Positions 1 through 10,900 of a stretch of 64,000 bases of DNA are shown here, one piece after another. The first letter of the stretch is position 1, and the number at the start of each line of letters is the position of its first letter. The notes under the pieces are model-generated. The model was not told where the DNA came from. It searched no databases and saw only the letters and a program-made list of their open reading frames with translations. The stretch lies in the NCBI RefSeq assembly GCF_033118175.1, contig NC_083698.1, forward strand, positions 67,797,001 through 67,861,000, written 5' to 3'. A program made the position numbers and the translations under genes. This DNA is from Dama dama. Taxonomy: Eukaryota > Chordata > Mammalia > Artiodactyla > Cervidae.

Positions 1-130
1 TGAATAATGATAAATTTTATTATGAAGAGATTATCCTATATTGTGATTAATCATTTATCCAGCCTAAGAAACCTTTGATCTACCTAGCTCTCCTGCTAAA
101 TATGTAATATTCAGTATTATTTCATTTCAG

Positions 131-209
131 ATGTGAGATGGAAAAACAAATTCTGGGGCAAATCCATGGAAATCGTTCCCATTGGCACAACCCATGTGAC
201 TCTGCCAGT
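131..209 (+). CDS. OSBPL3: OSBPL3 coding exon, sixth from last
   Basis: This is an internal exon of an oxysterol-binding-protein-related protein (ORP). ORPs are cytosolic lipid-transfer proteins acting at membrane contact sites, and this part lies in the C-terminal lipid-binding domain. A pyrimidine-rich acceptor (ttcatttcag) precedes it and the donor is gtaagt at 210. The reading enters with two bases of a split codon (probably GAT) and continues VRWKNKFWGKSMEIVPIG, TTHVTLPV, leaving GT to be completed by the first base of the exon at 1733. The segment WGKSMEIVPIG is typical of the ORP3/6/7 subfamily. Earlier exons, including the EQVSHHPP signature, lie outside the window. I am sure this is an ORP exon and fairly sure it is OSBPL3 rather than OSBPL6 or OSBPL7. 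Confidence 0.88.
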
Positions 210-564
210 GTAAGTTCTCCTTCTCTGATTAGGAACTTTATAGAATTTAGGGTCAGGGTTTGGAAACAGGATGCCCATTATCCCCCGTGGTGCTGAGTGT
301 GTGGGTTTTTCTTTTAATATATTTGACAGTAGCTTCAAATTTTCCTCATTTTGACAATCTCACATTTTTATTCTCTCTAATGGAAATACTTCCTGGACAC
401 CAAAGTTCCCTGAATAGAGTTTTTAAAAATTTCATTTCTACTTTCTAACGCAATTAGGAATGATAATTTTTCTTTAACATTGTTGTTCTGCCTCACTGTC
501 AAAAATGTTTTTGAAGAAAGCCATGACTTTGATCTTTCAGGGATTGTTGATACTTATTCATAAA

Positions 565-780
565 GCAAAGTGGTAATGGTTATGGTCTCTGGAGCTGGAA
601 CTCATATGCTCACATTGCTACTTACTAATTGCAAATCCTTGGGCAGGTACTTAACCTTTCTGATCACCAGTTCCCTCATCTGTGAAATAGGGATAATAAA
701 CCATCTACTTCATAAGACTGTTGTGATGATTAAACAGATATGGAAAGCACTTGAAATAACACTTAAAATAGTCACATGAT
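565..780 (+). repeat. MIR SINE
   Basis: The sequence follows the MIR core in order: a ctcacattgctacttacta stretch, then ccctcatctgtgaaatagg, then ttgtgatgattaaa and an aagcacttgaa tail. It is an old tRNA-derived mammalian SINE with many substitutions. Confidence 0.75.
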
Positions 781-856
781 TCATGTCAATGTATGGCAAA
801 AACCACCACAATATTCTAAAGTAATTAGCCTCCAATTAAAATAATTAAAAAAAGAT
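777..856 (+). repeat. Short L1 (ruminant) 3' tail
   Basis: The string atgtcaatgtatggcaaaaa and the following taaagtaattagcctccaa with an A-rich end match the terminal 80 bases of the longer L1 copy at 35,483-36,083 almost exactly. It is therefore a severely 5'-truncated copy of the same family. Confidence 0.75.
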
Positions 857-1030
857 AATACTCGGCACATAGTTATGTGCCATGAAGGGTTTGGTTTGGT
901 CTTAATACCATTATCCTCATAATTATTATTTCATTCTGTAAGTCATACGTGGAATACTTTCTCACTGTAAAAGATTTAAGATATTTGTATCTTAAGATTT
1001 ATATATAAAATATATATGTATGTGTGTGTA

Positions 1031-1248
1031 CAGGCACACCTCAGAGACATTGCAGATTTGGTTTTAGACCACTGCAATAAAGTAAATATTACAATATGAA
1101 TTTTTTTGGCTTCCCATTGCTTATGAAAGTTACATATTATATATACTTCAGAGACATGAAGTGAGGAAATGCTGTTGGAAAAATGCTGTTAATAGACTTG
1201 CTCTACACAGAATTGCCCCCAAACCTTCAACCTGTAAAAACTACAATA
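1031..1248 (-). mobile_element. Tigger1-type DNA transposon remnant, internally deleted
   Basis: It begins with the terminal inverted repeat caggcacacctcagagacat, followed by an accactgcaataaagtaaat stretch. It then jumps to the other end of the family, tgctgttggaaaaatgctgt and the caaaccttcaacctgtaaaa segment. The transposase interior is missing, as in non-autonomous Tigger derivatives. The longer Tigger1 at 37,209-39,660 lies in the opposite orientation. Confidence 0.75.
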
Positions 1249-1346
1249 GATCAAAGTCTTCCTGTATACATATGTGCCTACATATATGTACCCACATATG
1301 TATATACATAAATACATAGTGCATGTGTCTGCCTGTGTATACATAT

Positions 1347-1367
1347 GCGTGTGTGTGTGTGTGTGTG
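1347..1367. repeat. (GT)n microsatellite
   Basis: A run of about ten GT units inside a purine/pyrimidine-alternating stretch. It is likely polymorphic. Confidence 0.85.
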
Positions 1368-1732
1368 GAGATGGAGCACACTGTGGACAACCTCTCCACC
1401 CTCCCCTTGTCACTCTCCTTTCATAGTTTGGTGACTTTAGACACCCCTCAATCTGGTTCAGTTTCCTCCTCTGTCAAAGGGCGGAGTGGGTTGTTTCAGG
1501 AGACCCCCCCACTTCCAGTGGAGCCTCTGTAGCTCCAGGGTCTGACTGCTGCCCCCCATCTCACCCATGGGGAGGAAGGTGAAGGCTCTTAGACCACCCA
1601 GCATGGCTTTCTTGGTGTTAGCTCTATAAATGAAGGTGTAAGAAATTCATTACAGGACTTGTTTTTGAAATGCTTGTTTGCATTTGCTGCTGACTCCTCT
1701 GGGAGCTGTAACTTTCCTTTTTTCCCCTTTAG

Positions 1733-1877
1733 TTTTGGAGATCATTTTGAGTGGAACAAAGTGACCTCTTGCATCCACAACATCTTAAGCGGGCAGAGGT
1801 GGATCGAGCACTATGGAGAGATTGTCATCAAGAACCTTAATGATGATTCCTGCCACTGCAAAGTGAATTTTATAAAG
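1733..1877 (+). CDS. OSBPL3: OSBPL3 coding exon, fifth from last
   Basis: The acceptor is tttttccccttttag and the donor is gtaacc at 1878. The first T completes the split valine codon. The exon then reads FGDHFEWNKVTSCIHNILSG, QRWIEHYGEIVIKNLNDDSC, HCKVNFIK and ends on a codon boundary. It forms part of the beta-barrel of the ORP lipid-binding domain. The phrases VTSCIHNIL and RWIEHYGEI are strongly conserved in this subfamily. An open frame running past 1877 is only intron read-through, because the donor sits exactly where family similarity stops. Confidence 0.9.
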
Positions 1878-2107
1878 GTAACCTCAGTGCCTGTGAGCTG
1901 TGGCCCCGGACAGGCCTTGGCAGAACTGGGCCTCAGGGCACAGGGTTTCTTGGGGAATTTTTCACCTTCACTTTTGTGCCAGGGCCCCCTGGTCCCAGCC
2001 TTACCCCTCTCACCTGGACCAGGGTCACAGTCCCTCCCAGCCTCCTTCCTTTCTTTACTCCTCTATGGTCTCTCCCCAGTGAGTCAGCCAGAGGGACCCC
2101 GCTGAAA

Positions 2108-2450
2108 CATAAGTCATCATGATACAGTATGGATGAGCCTGGGAGACATTATGCTAAGTGAAATAAGTCAGACACAAAAGGACAAAAATGATTCCATTTA
2201 AATGGAGCACCTGGAGCACCAGACTCATAAAGACAGAAAGTAGGATGGTGATTTCTGGGGACTGGGAAGAAGGAATAGGGAGTCATTATTTAATGGGCAC
2301 AGAGTATCGCTTTGGGAAGATGAAAAGTTCTGGAGATATATAAGGCAATCATTATGTAACTTTGTGAATGTACATAGTGCCACTCAATTTTATATTTAAA
2401 AATGGTTGAAACAGTAAATATTATGTATGTTTTAGCACAGTTTGAAAAAT
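2108..2450 (+). repeat. L1 3' end (old)
   Basis: The series tatgctaagtgaaataagtc, agacacaaaaggacaaa, gatggtgatttctggggac and caattttatatttaaaaatg is the typical end of the old mammalian L1 3' region. Confidence 0.75.
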
Positions 2451-2454
2451 GAAA

Positions 2455-2960
2455 GTCACATCATATTTGACCAAAATCCTCTGACAATTCCCATCTTTCT
2501 CAGAACAAAAGCTTACATCCTTACAATGGTCCATGAGACCCAGTATAGTCTGCATTCCCCACCCCCATCATACACATACACACACACCCTTTTTTCTCTC
2601 CAACCTCGACTCCTGCCACCCCTCATCCCCTTCCTTCCTCACCGTCCTCTAGCTGTACTGTCCTTCTTTCTCTCTCTCCACTTCCTTCTGCTTCGGGTCC
2701 TCTCTCCAGATCCTTTCATCAGCCTTGTCAGTCACCCTCTTTCATATTGTGTTTTCTTCAGAGTGTTTATTACCACCTACAGGTAGCTTGCTCGCTGTTG
2801 CTTTAACTTGCTTATTTTCTGCTCCCCATACCCTCTTTGCTCTTCCTGACTCCAGAAAAGCAGAAGCCTAATCTGTCTTGCCCACTGCTGTGGCCGACGG
2901 CCTGGCAGTTTTGCCTAGCACACAGCAGAGTCTCGTGCACATTCAAGGATAAGTGAACAG
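2455..2960 (+). repeat. L2-like 3' region (diverged)
   Basis: A pyrimidine-rich stretch is followed by the L2-like layout gtgtttattaccacctaca, ctccagaaaagcagaagcc, cttgcccactgctgtggcc and cctagcacacagcagag. Divergence is high, so the family call is tentative. Confidence 0.45.
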
Positions 2961-3317
2961 CTTTTCCTCGTCAAAGAGCCTGGAATCATCTGCTTACCTA
3001 TCCAACATTCCATCTGCCTTGATTTCAGCCCGTTTCCCAACCTTCTCTCCCTCCTGAAATTCCCTCTTGGCTGTAAAAATCTCACATATACCAAGTGGCC
3101 TTAAAGGGTTACCCTCCTCAAGGAGTATTTGCATCTAATTAAGGTCAAAATCATAAGCCAAGAGATTAGGTTCTAACTGGAATTTTGCACAGTACCTCTC
3201 TGTACCACCTGCAGCAGCTGGGGGGCATTATGAAGAGATGGCTTGGGGTCTGTATTATATCCTGTAGGTGAAACTGGGTTGTAGATAGAATTAGTAGTGA
3301 TTTGGCATAAAATAAGC

Positions 3318-3532
3318 TGGCTCTGGTGGTAAAGAACCAGCCTGCCAATGAAGGAGATGTAAGAGATGCAGTTTCCATCCCTGGGTTGGGAAGATCCCCT
3401 GGAGGAGGACATGGCAGCCCATTCCCATATTCTTGCCTGGAGAATCCCATGGATAGAGGAGCCTGGAAGGCTATAGTCCATGGATTTGAAAAGAGTTGGA
3501 CATGACTGAAGCAATGCAGCATGCAAAGATGA
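3318..3532 (+). repeat. Bov-tA SINE
   Basis: The tRNA-Glu-derived head (ctggtggtaaagaaccagcc) is followed by the Bov-tA body: gggaagatcccctggagga, tcttgcctggagaatcccat, agaggagcctgg, and a degenerate tggacatgactgaagc end. Confidence 0.85.
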
Positions 3533-4248
3533 CCCTGCCTTAACTACTTCATCTAAGGTCTTTCCAAAAAGAAGCAAAGGAAGCCTGAATAAGGGATATA
3601 TATACCTGGGAGATTGACAGATAATGGATAGATTGATTGATCGATCCAGGTGCAAGCTACCCTGCTCTCAGAAATTTCCCCAAAGAAATGTGCTTCACTC
3701 CCATTTATACCATCCATAAATGGTATGGTATACCATACCTGAGGACCAGGGGACATATTTTCATAGCATGAGAGATGAAAAGAATTAGAACACTGGATGT
3801 GCCTCTGGTGTTGAAAAAGATCTGAAAGCAGCAGTCATGTGTGGAGCATGACTGCCTCTTTCTGTGGCTTCCCAGTAATTGGACTTACTGACAAATATCT
3901 CTACAGAGAAAATATGACTTCTGCTTTAGAATAAACTTAAGAACCTGGACAGTGTTTGCTTTCGTTTCTACATGACTGGAGAACTCACTGTTACACTTCT
4001 GATTAATCTCTGAGGTACTGGGATACTCTGCCCTTCCTCCCATTTTTACCCTGGACTTGGAATGGGGAAGCCAGTCCACCAGATATGGCCTGGAAATTTC
4101 AGTCTATTTTATTGGTTTCCAAATATGGGTTCTGTTTTGGCTGAAAACAGTAGTAGAATTTTTTGATTTATGGAGCAATGCCTTCTGTTCTTTTGCAGAT
4201 TTTTAGGGCAGGCAAGGAAAATTGAAAAACTCAACTCTAGGGAGTTAG

Positions 4249-4267
4249 CGCTCCCTCTGCTGACCGC
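4249..4267 (-). promoter_or_regulatory. CTCF-like motif in intron (candidate)
   Basis: The string gctccctctgctgaccgca resembles the reverse complement of the CTCF core (gcgccctctgctggcc form), with two mismatches in the core. It is a sequence match only; occupancy is not shown. Confidence 0.25.
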
Positions 4268-4888
4268 AGTGTGGTACTGTATGTGTAAAATCCACAAGGC
4301 TGAGCCTAGCTGAGCTGTTCTCCATCCAGGACCATCTCAGTGGGAATGTGGATTGCATAAGGTTCCTATAAGTTAGATGAGCAGATCTGGTTTGGGGGAA
4401 AAAAAATTAATAGTAGAAACTGAAAGTTGATTGGTTTACAAACTTGGCAAAAAAAAAAAAAAAAAGGTTGTTTACAAAGGATTGTCTAGTTCCTTGAGAG
4501 AAAAAGTAATATGAGTTACATTTCTTTTAAATTGCAATAGAGTCACAGTGACAGGCGGGGAACAGCTGTTCTGGAGGGGGCTTAAGGCTCAACCCCCACC
4601 TGATGGATGAGCCCTTCCTTCCTGCAGTTCATGATGTGAAAGTAGATAGAAAGTTATGTCTTACACAAATGTTGATGGTTGAGTTACAAACTATAAATAA
4701 AGGGCTAACTTTTCATTTTTATTAAATAATTAAAAGTATGATTTTTTTTTTTTTTTAAAGCCAGAACCAACAAACCATATGCAGCATGGAATCATTCTTG
4801 CGGGTTTCTTTCCTCTTCCTTTTTTCTCTTAACATTCATCATAAATTGACCCCAAAACACTAACAGATGACTCTATTTTTACTACTAG

Positions 4889-5033
4889 GCAAAATACTGG
4901 AGTACTAACGCCCATGAGATTGAAGGTACAGTGTTTGACCAGAGTGGAAAAGCAGTACATCGGCTCTTTGGCAAATGGCACGAGAGCATCTACTGCGGCG
5001 GCTCCTCCTCATCCGCTTGCATCTGGAGAGCAA
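4889..5033 (+). CDS. OSBPL3: OSBPL3 coding exon, fourth from last
   Basis: The acceptor is tttttactactag and the donor is gttagt at 5,034, a weaker but acceptable site. The exon starts on a codon boundary and reads AKYWSTNAHEIEGTVFDQSG, KAVHRLFGKWHESIYCGGSS, SSACIWRA, plus one base A of a split Asn codon. The order V-D-x-x-G-x-x-x-x-x-L-x-G-K-W is the conserved ORP block in which the lipid-binding domain folds over its ligand. A serine run (GGSSSS) follows. Confidence 0.9.
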
Positions 5034-5057
5034 GTTAGTACCTGGGGTCGCTGGGCG

Positions 5058-5118
5058 GAGCAAAGGGAGGGCGTGGCCAGAAGAATCGCTGAGCCAAGGG
5101 AGGGCGTGGCCAGAACCT
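5058..5118. repeat. 33-base tandem duplication, GC-rich
   Basis: Two copies of a unit around aaagggagggcgtggccaga begin at 5,058 and 5,091. It lies only 24 bases downstream of the splice donor at 5,034 and is rich in G-runs. Confidence 0.8.
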
Positions 5119-5849
5119 CCCCCCGCCCCCCACCCCGCCAATGCGGGTGGACCTCAGCGTCCGTTCAGTATATCCAGCCTCCTTTTGAACTATGCTAGAG
5201 CTACTGGCTCTTCTGTCATTCACCTAGTTATATCTCAGACTCATCCTCATGCTTATCAACAGTACCTCTGTTGGGCTGGTAAAGCCTTGGGTTCTTAATC
5301 CCAGAACAAAGCCATTGCTTATTGGTGGTCACACATCATTCCTTTGTCTATACCGGGCACACAAGAAACAATATTAGTGAAGTACAAGAAGTCATTCTAG
5401 AGATAGGGAAACCTTACTGGAAAAGCAGAATGACCTACAGGAGTTAGGGGCTCCCCTAGATTTTCCCAATACCATAAGCCACTTTAATAGCTCCTGTAAT
5501 TCTAGAAAGATGCTAAGTGCATTAAGCAGATGGGAGGGAGAAAGGGTAAGGAAGCCAAAACTTCATAACACGTCCCCTAAAACATTTTAAGAGTTTAGCC
5601 CATCTTTTCATCTGATAAATATCTTCCCGAGTCATGGTTATACACTAAAACCATTGTTCTTAGAGAGTACCCTTAAGATGCTTTAGGCTGATCAAAATAA
5701 AAAGAAAATCTAAAAAGGAAAGCCATTCTAATAGTGCCTTAAACCATTAGGATATATACTATTACTTAACAACAAGTGTGGAGGGGGTGGCCCCAGGGTT
5801 ATTACATAGGCAACTTACCTGTCTCAAGAACACAGATCATTGAGAACAC

Positions 5850-6068
5850 ATTGTGCGTGCTAAGTCGATTCAGTTGTGTCTGACTCTTTACGACCCTGTG
5901 GACCATAGCTCACCAGGCTCCTCTGTCCATGGGATTCTCTGGGCAAGAATACTGGAGTGGGTTGCCATGTCCTTCTCCAGGGGATCTTCCCAACCCAGGG
6001 ACTGAACCTGCCTCTCTTATGTCTCCTGCATTGGCAGGTGAGCTCTTTACCAATAACACCACCTGCCA
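5850..6068 (-). repeat. Bov-tA SINE
   Basis: It reads in reverse: tgctaagtcgattcagttgt, gactctttacgaccctgtgg, gggcaagaatactggagtgg, ggggatcttcccaacccagg, and the tRNA-like head around tctcctgcattggcaggtga. Strand is set by the head at the right end. Confidence 0.85.
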
Positions 6069-6365
6069 CTCCCGATATGGCAGTTAAATTTCTTCTCCTG
6101 GATGCAGTATGATTGTTTCAGTTCAATATCATATTCTTATGTGACAGCTCCCTAAGCAGAGGAGAAGTCAGGATGGAAGAGCTTTGTTCTGCTGTGACTC
6201 TTTTCTTCTCAGGAATGAAGAATTTCCTAGTATCCCCCAGCAAATGTATCTTTCTATCTTGTCTGTCTCCTTTTTGTTGGTGGTGGTTTATGTGGGAGGC
6301 CAAATGTGGTCCTTGTTACTCCATCTTCCTCTTCTGAATTCAGAGTCTCCTGCAAGGCTCTGCTC

Positions 6366-6691
6366 TTTTTAAAAAATTATTTATTTATTTACTGTTTTAT
6401 TTATTTTTGGCTGTGCTGGGTCTTTGCTGCTTTGCGTGGCCTTTCTCTAGTTGTGGTGATGTGGTGTGCCTGCTTCTCATCATGGTGGCTTCTCTTGTTG
6501 TAGAGCATGGGTTCTAGGGCACACAGGCTTCAGTAGTTGTAGCTTGTAGGCTCTAGAGCAGTTTCAGTAGTTATGGGGCATGGGCTTAGTTGCTCCAAGG
6601 CATGTGGGATTTTCCCGGATCAGGAATCAAAACTGTGTCCCCTGCATTGGCAGGCGGATTCTTATCCACTGTGCCACCAGGGAAGTCGCCA
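6366..6691 (-). repeat. CHR-type tRNA-Glu SINE (cetartiodactyl)
   Basis: In reverse it shows an attattatttatt-type tail, tttggctgtgctgggtcttt, tggcttctcttgttgtagag, gcttagttgctccaaggcat and the tRNA-like end ctgcattggcaggcggattc with gtgccaccagggaagt. The ~320-base length suits this family, which is older than Bov-tA. Confidence 0.8.
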
Positions 6692-7489
6692 AATGTATGT
6701 TTGTAACTTGTCAACCTGAAGTGGAACCAGATTCATCCCTTAACTGATCCTGTGCCACTGGGTCAGCAGGGGAGATTCCGATGACCTTAGATTAATCCCC
6801 TAGAAAGAGTACAAGGACACCTGAACAGATGAGTCAGCCATTAGCAAGAAAGGGAGATGACTGTAGAGTGGGCAGCCAACAATGTCTCTTTCAATGGGTA
6901 GTATCCGCATCTTCCACCATCAGAGAGGTTGCCATGAAGCTAGAATGAATTGGCACCACTTGCCACCTCCCTGGTTTCAAAGGTTCAGAGGCAGACATGA
7001 CATTTTATGAGTGAAACACTCATTCTCCTTTGCTTAAAGAATGTATTGCAGATGAGAGTTACCATCTGGCCAGGTGTTAAAGTAGTACCTTGACAAAAGA
7101 ACACTGTGTGAGCTGTTATTTTTGTTATTTATTGACTTTATATCTTTGTTTATGGTTGTGAGCATCCCTGGCCTGTCTGCAAGAAAAAAAAACACTGTCT
7201 CCACTCTGGTGACTGGGAGACTAGGATGCGTTTTTGAAGGCACAATAGGAAGCTTTGCTGTCATTTTTATACTTAGGATCCAGAGAACTAGAATTAGACA
7301 AAATGGACTTCTGAACCCTCAAAAAATGGGTCTGCAGAAAAGTTCATGGAAAGCATTTGTATTTGTATGTGTGGACAACTAGAGCTAAGGCTCGGAATAA
7401 ACTATATTAGTCTACATTTGATTTATCCAAGACATAAATTTAGGTCTATTTAGCTTGACTCTTAGCTGGGATTAAAATTAGGGCAGCAT

Positions 7490-8415
7490 GACTGCATTAA
7501 TCTGCTTTGGCTGCTATAACAAAACACCATAGACTGTCTGGTTTAAACAGCGGAAATTCATTTTCTCACAGTTCCGGAGGCTAGGTACAGGCAAATTTGG
7601 ATTCTGGTCAGAGTCTTCCTTGTGGCTTGGCTGCAGGTGAGGGCTCACCCTTCTGACCTCATTATACCTTCTTCAATTCTTTAGATACCTCATCTCCAAA
7701 TACAACCATGTTGGAGGTGGCATTTTAACATATGAATTTTAAGAGAATGTAAACATCGAGTCTAATATGCTGGCCCCCAAAATCATATCCTTCTTACATG
7801 CAAAATGTATGTTTTCCACCCCAACAGCCCCAAAAGTCTTAAATCATTCCTGCATCAACTCTAACGTCCAGAGTCTCATCTAAATATCATCTAAATCAGG
7901 CATGGGTGAGATTGGAGGTGTGATTCATCCTCTCCAGATATGAACCTGTGAAACCAAAATTTGCTTCCAAAATACAGTGACAGGATGAGCATAGGATAAA
8001 CATTCCCATTCCAAGGGGGGAAAGAGGAAAGAAGAAAGCGGTGATGGGTTTTCAGTTAGCCCAGGACCTAGCACGGCAAATGCCATTAGGTCTTAAGACT
8101 GGGGAACCTCCTCTTTGGCTTGATGCCCCACCCTCTGGGCGCACTGGGACACTGGCCAGCTCCCAAGACCCCCAGGGTTCTGGGTAGTGGCAGCTGGGCC
8201 TGTTGAAGCTGCATAGTGGCCCAGCCCTTTGAGAAGTGGAAGCAGCCTTGCCCCCTGGGCCTGTGGAGGGAGGGGTAGCCTGATGTCTCTGAATCACCCT
8301 CAGAGTCATTCCTCCCTTTGTTTGAAGGTGGTGCATGTTTGCAGCCAGGCAGCTTTCTGCTTCCATCTGTAAAATAACAATAGTCCAACAGCCTTGCTTC
8401 ATTTAGTCCTGTTTT
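7490..8415. repeat. Long ancient mammalian repeat, class unresolved
   Basis: The opening (tttggctgctataacaaaac, accatagactgtctgg, ttctcacagttccggaggct) and the later run (accccaacagccccaaaagt, cagagtctcatctaaatatc) belong to a mammal-wide interspersed repeat I recognise but cannot assign safely. The GC-rich part at 8,080-8,300 is its continuation and not a gene. A related piece is at 49,525-49,735. Confidence 0.5.
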
Positions 8416-9004
8416 CTCTGTCCCCTTTGGTTCCAGCTGACAGTGTTTTCTGCTGGTATAATCCCATCTCTATTCCTGGCTTCTCCTGAAATGGTTTAAA
8501 ATTAAAATATGTAAAATTTGGAGAGGCCCCACATTGAGGAAAGGAGGAGCAGAGATGAAAGTAAAGTATAACCTCTTGCTATGGGTCCAACACTATTCTA
8601 GGTACTAGACAGTTTCAGAAGAAATTGACATCTCTTAAATGAAAAATGGATCCTCTAGAGTGAGAGTCTTGTTAGTAAAAATGAACCTGGAGTTCTTTTC
8701 AGCATGCTTATTTTTGTAAAAAATTCTTTTTACAACTTAAAATTCTGTGGAAACATTTTGATATTCAACAAATTTGAATTGCACAAAGAAGGCCTTAGCC
8801 TTGTAGGCAGAAGGAAACTTATAGAAAAGAAAATCTATAGAGAAAAATTCAGAGCCTCTTTGTAAGCCAGAATGTTTTAATAGAAATAGAGTTTAGAGCT
8901 GAGAGAGAAAAATTGTAGCAGGTCTGAGATGAAAAAGGTGAAAGAATTAAGATGTGATGCGAATGCAATTCAAGTTAGAGATGAACGATCTCTCTTTCTT
9001 TTAG

Positions 9005-9131
9005 ATCCCATGCCAAAAGGCTATGAGCAATATTATGGCTTCACACAGTTTGCACTAGAATTAAATGAAATGGATCCATTGTTAAAGGCTTTATTACCAC
9101 CTACCGACACTCGATTCAGACCAGATCAAAG
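9005..9131 (+). CDS. OSBPL3: OSBPL3 coding exon, third from last
   Basis: The acceptor is ctctctttcttttag and the donor is gtaagg at 9,132. AT completes the split Asn codon. The exon reads PMPKGYEQYYGFTQFALELN, EMDPLLKALLPPTDTRFRPD, Q, and ends AG of a split Arg codon. The blocks YYGFTQFALELNE and PPTDTRFRPDQR are hallmark ORP sequences near the end of the lipid-binding domain. An open frame beginning at 8,929 is intronic extension only. Confidence 0.92.
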
Positions 9132-9484
9132 GTAAGGATATTTTTCAGGTCTTTATCCTCCAGAGATGTGAAACTCTTTATAAAAAGGCTTAGTAACATC
9201 TTCTAGGCCACCAATGGAGCCTAAAAGAGACAGATTCTGTCATCAAGAGTAGGAGTCTAGGGGGACTATATGCAACCTTGTGGAAGGAACAGCCCAGCTT
9301 AGAGCAGTGTGTGGCATGACCTTTATTCACCAGTAGATTCCCATTTCTATTTAAATATATTTTTTAAAGTATTTTTAAAAGCATTTTATCACATGTAGTA
9401 ATAAAAAATACACTTACTCTGTACTTGAAAGAATAAAAGCATTCAGTTCCTTGGCCCTTGAATTTAAACTGTTTTGGTGCATTG

Positions 9485-9600
9485 AAATCTAACTTCTGAT
9501 CCTAGGTTTGAGGCTGACAAGCTGTGTGACACATGCTAAGTCTTTTAACCTTTCTGTAAAATGGAAAGCATAATGTCTCCCCTGAGGCCTGTCTCTTTAA
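9485..9600 (+). repeat. MIR fragment
   Basis: The order caagctgtgtgacacatgct, taacctttctgtaaaatgg is the MIR core. Confidence 0.6.
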
Positions 9601-9689
9601 GACTCAAAACCAAGGGGGGAAAAAAAAAAGATAAAATTTCACTTTATTTTAAAAAACTCAACACCCTTCTTCATGGTAAAACAAATAAA

Positions 9690-10600
9690 ATGTATACCCA
9701 GAATCAACAGATTTTTGACTGAGCAGTTTACTTCATGAACTGGTTCTCGAAATCAAGATCAAGCCATTTGGGAAAAAAAAATAAAAATAGACATAGGAAA
9801 ATGAACAGTTCACAAACTAGGAAGTGCAGATATCTGCTAACTATATGAAATGATGCTCAGTCTTGCTCAGAGAAATGCAAAAGTTTAAAAGCCATGCTGT
9901 TATACCATTTCTTTACCCATCAGATGGCAAAGACTCAAAGGTTTGATGCACTCTGAGGGTACAGGGAGTAGGCATTCCAATACCACTGCTGGTGGGAATG
10001 TAAATTGCTGGAATCCCTGTAAAGGGTAGTTAGTAATAGACATATTGCAAACTCACCTTTTTACCCAGCAATTCCAATTCTAGAATCATCTCCTTATAGA
10101 CAAACTAACACATGTGCAAAATGGCAATTGTACACAGTCCTTCACTGCAGCATTGATTGTAACGTAAAAAAGATTGAGACCACCTCAAATATCTATCAAT
10201 GGAGAATTGTTTAAATAAATTGAGGTATACCCACATAACTGAATATTGTATATCTATTAAAAAAATGAAGAGATCTATGTACTGCCAAGAAAGAGCTCCA
10301 AGATATATTGGTAAGTAAAACAAAGCAAGAGAAAAGAAACGAAACCAAGAAAGTATGCACAGTATGTGTAGCCTGCTTCCATTTATGTTCTAAAAGGGAG
10401 GTGAGAATATATGTTAATGTTTGTTTATATATGAATAAGAAATCTCTGGAAGGATGCACAAGAAACTAGTCACGGTGGATTACCCATGGTGGGTGGGGTA
10501 GGAAGGAAACAGGTAGAATTGAAGACAGGAATGAGAGGGAAATTTTGACCCAAATTCCTTTGTATAGATATAATTTTTGAACTCTGTCTGTATCACCAGT
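9690..10600 (+). repeat. Old L1 3' region
   Basis: It contains the L1 ORF2-end motifs tgctggtgggaatgtaaatt, tacccagcaattccaattct, a cactgcagcattgattgtaa stretch and tgaggtatacccacataact, then an A-rich 3' UTR. It is old and has many indels. Confidence 0.75.
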
Positions 10601-10777
10601 TCATAACACAGTGTCATTCCTCACTACTCCCGAGTGATGTTTGAGGGTTGGGGAGGTGTCCTCTTTGTATAGGAGGGTATTCTGAATATGCGATCTGCAC
10701 ATGTGCAGTCCTGGTAGTAATGATGGTTCCATTTCCTTGGCATTTGTATTCCTTCATCTTCTCCCTTAATGTCTCAG

Positions 10778-10900
10778 GTTTCTAGAAGAAGGGAACTTAG
10801 AAGAAGCTGAAATACAAAAGCAGAGGATTGAACAGCTGCAGAGAGAAAGGCGGCGGGTCTTAGAAGAAAATAAGGTGGAGCACCAGCCGAGGTTTTTCAG
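10778..10900 (+). CDS. OSBPL3: OSBPL3 coding exon, second from last (PI4P-binding helix)
   Basis: The acceptor is cccttaatgtctcag and the donor is gtgtgtg at 10,901. The exon reads FLEEGNLEEAEIQKQRIEQL, QRERRRVLEENKVEHQPRFF and ends AG of a split Arg. In the helix QKQRIEQLQR the spacing K-x3-E-x3-R matches the lysine, glutamate and arginine that contact phosphoinositide headgroup and lipid in the yeast family member Osh4 (family knowledge). The sequence VEHQPRFFRK is one reason for choosing ORP3 over ORP6. Confidence 0.92.

Larger units (their letters stand above)
210..1732 (+). other. OSBPL3: OSBPL3 intron with old repeats
   Basis: The intron runs from donor gtaagt to acceptor ccctttag. It holds a MIR, a short L1 tail, a Tigger1 remnant and a GT microsatellite, each listed separately. 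Nothing else recognisable was seen. Confidence 0.8.
1878..4888 (+). other. OSBPL3: OSBPL3 intron
   Basis: It contains an L1 3' end, an L2-like segment, a Bov-tA SINE and A/T homopolymers at 4,450-4,467 and 4,742-4,756. A CTCF-like motif lies at 4,249-4,267. The rest of 3,530-4,880 looks single-copy, with no exon-like signal. Confidence 0.75.
5034..9004 (+). other. OSBPL3: OSBPL3 intron
   Basis: It starts with a GC-rich 33-base tandem duplication and later carries a Bov-tA, a CHR-type SINE and a long ancient repeat. The stretches 5,120-5,850, 6,690-7,480 and 8,420-9,000 show nothing recognisable. Confidence 0.75.
9132..10777 (+). other. OSBPL3: OSBPL3 intron
   Basis: It contains a MIR and a long old L1 3' region, and no other feature. 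The last 150 bases hold a normal polypyrimidine tract and acceptor. Confidence 0.75.

Noticed and set aside
1659..2105. 148-codon open frame continuing past the OSBPL3 exon
   Set aside because: Family similarity stops exactly at the donor at 1,878; the remainder is intron read-through.
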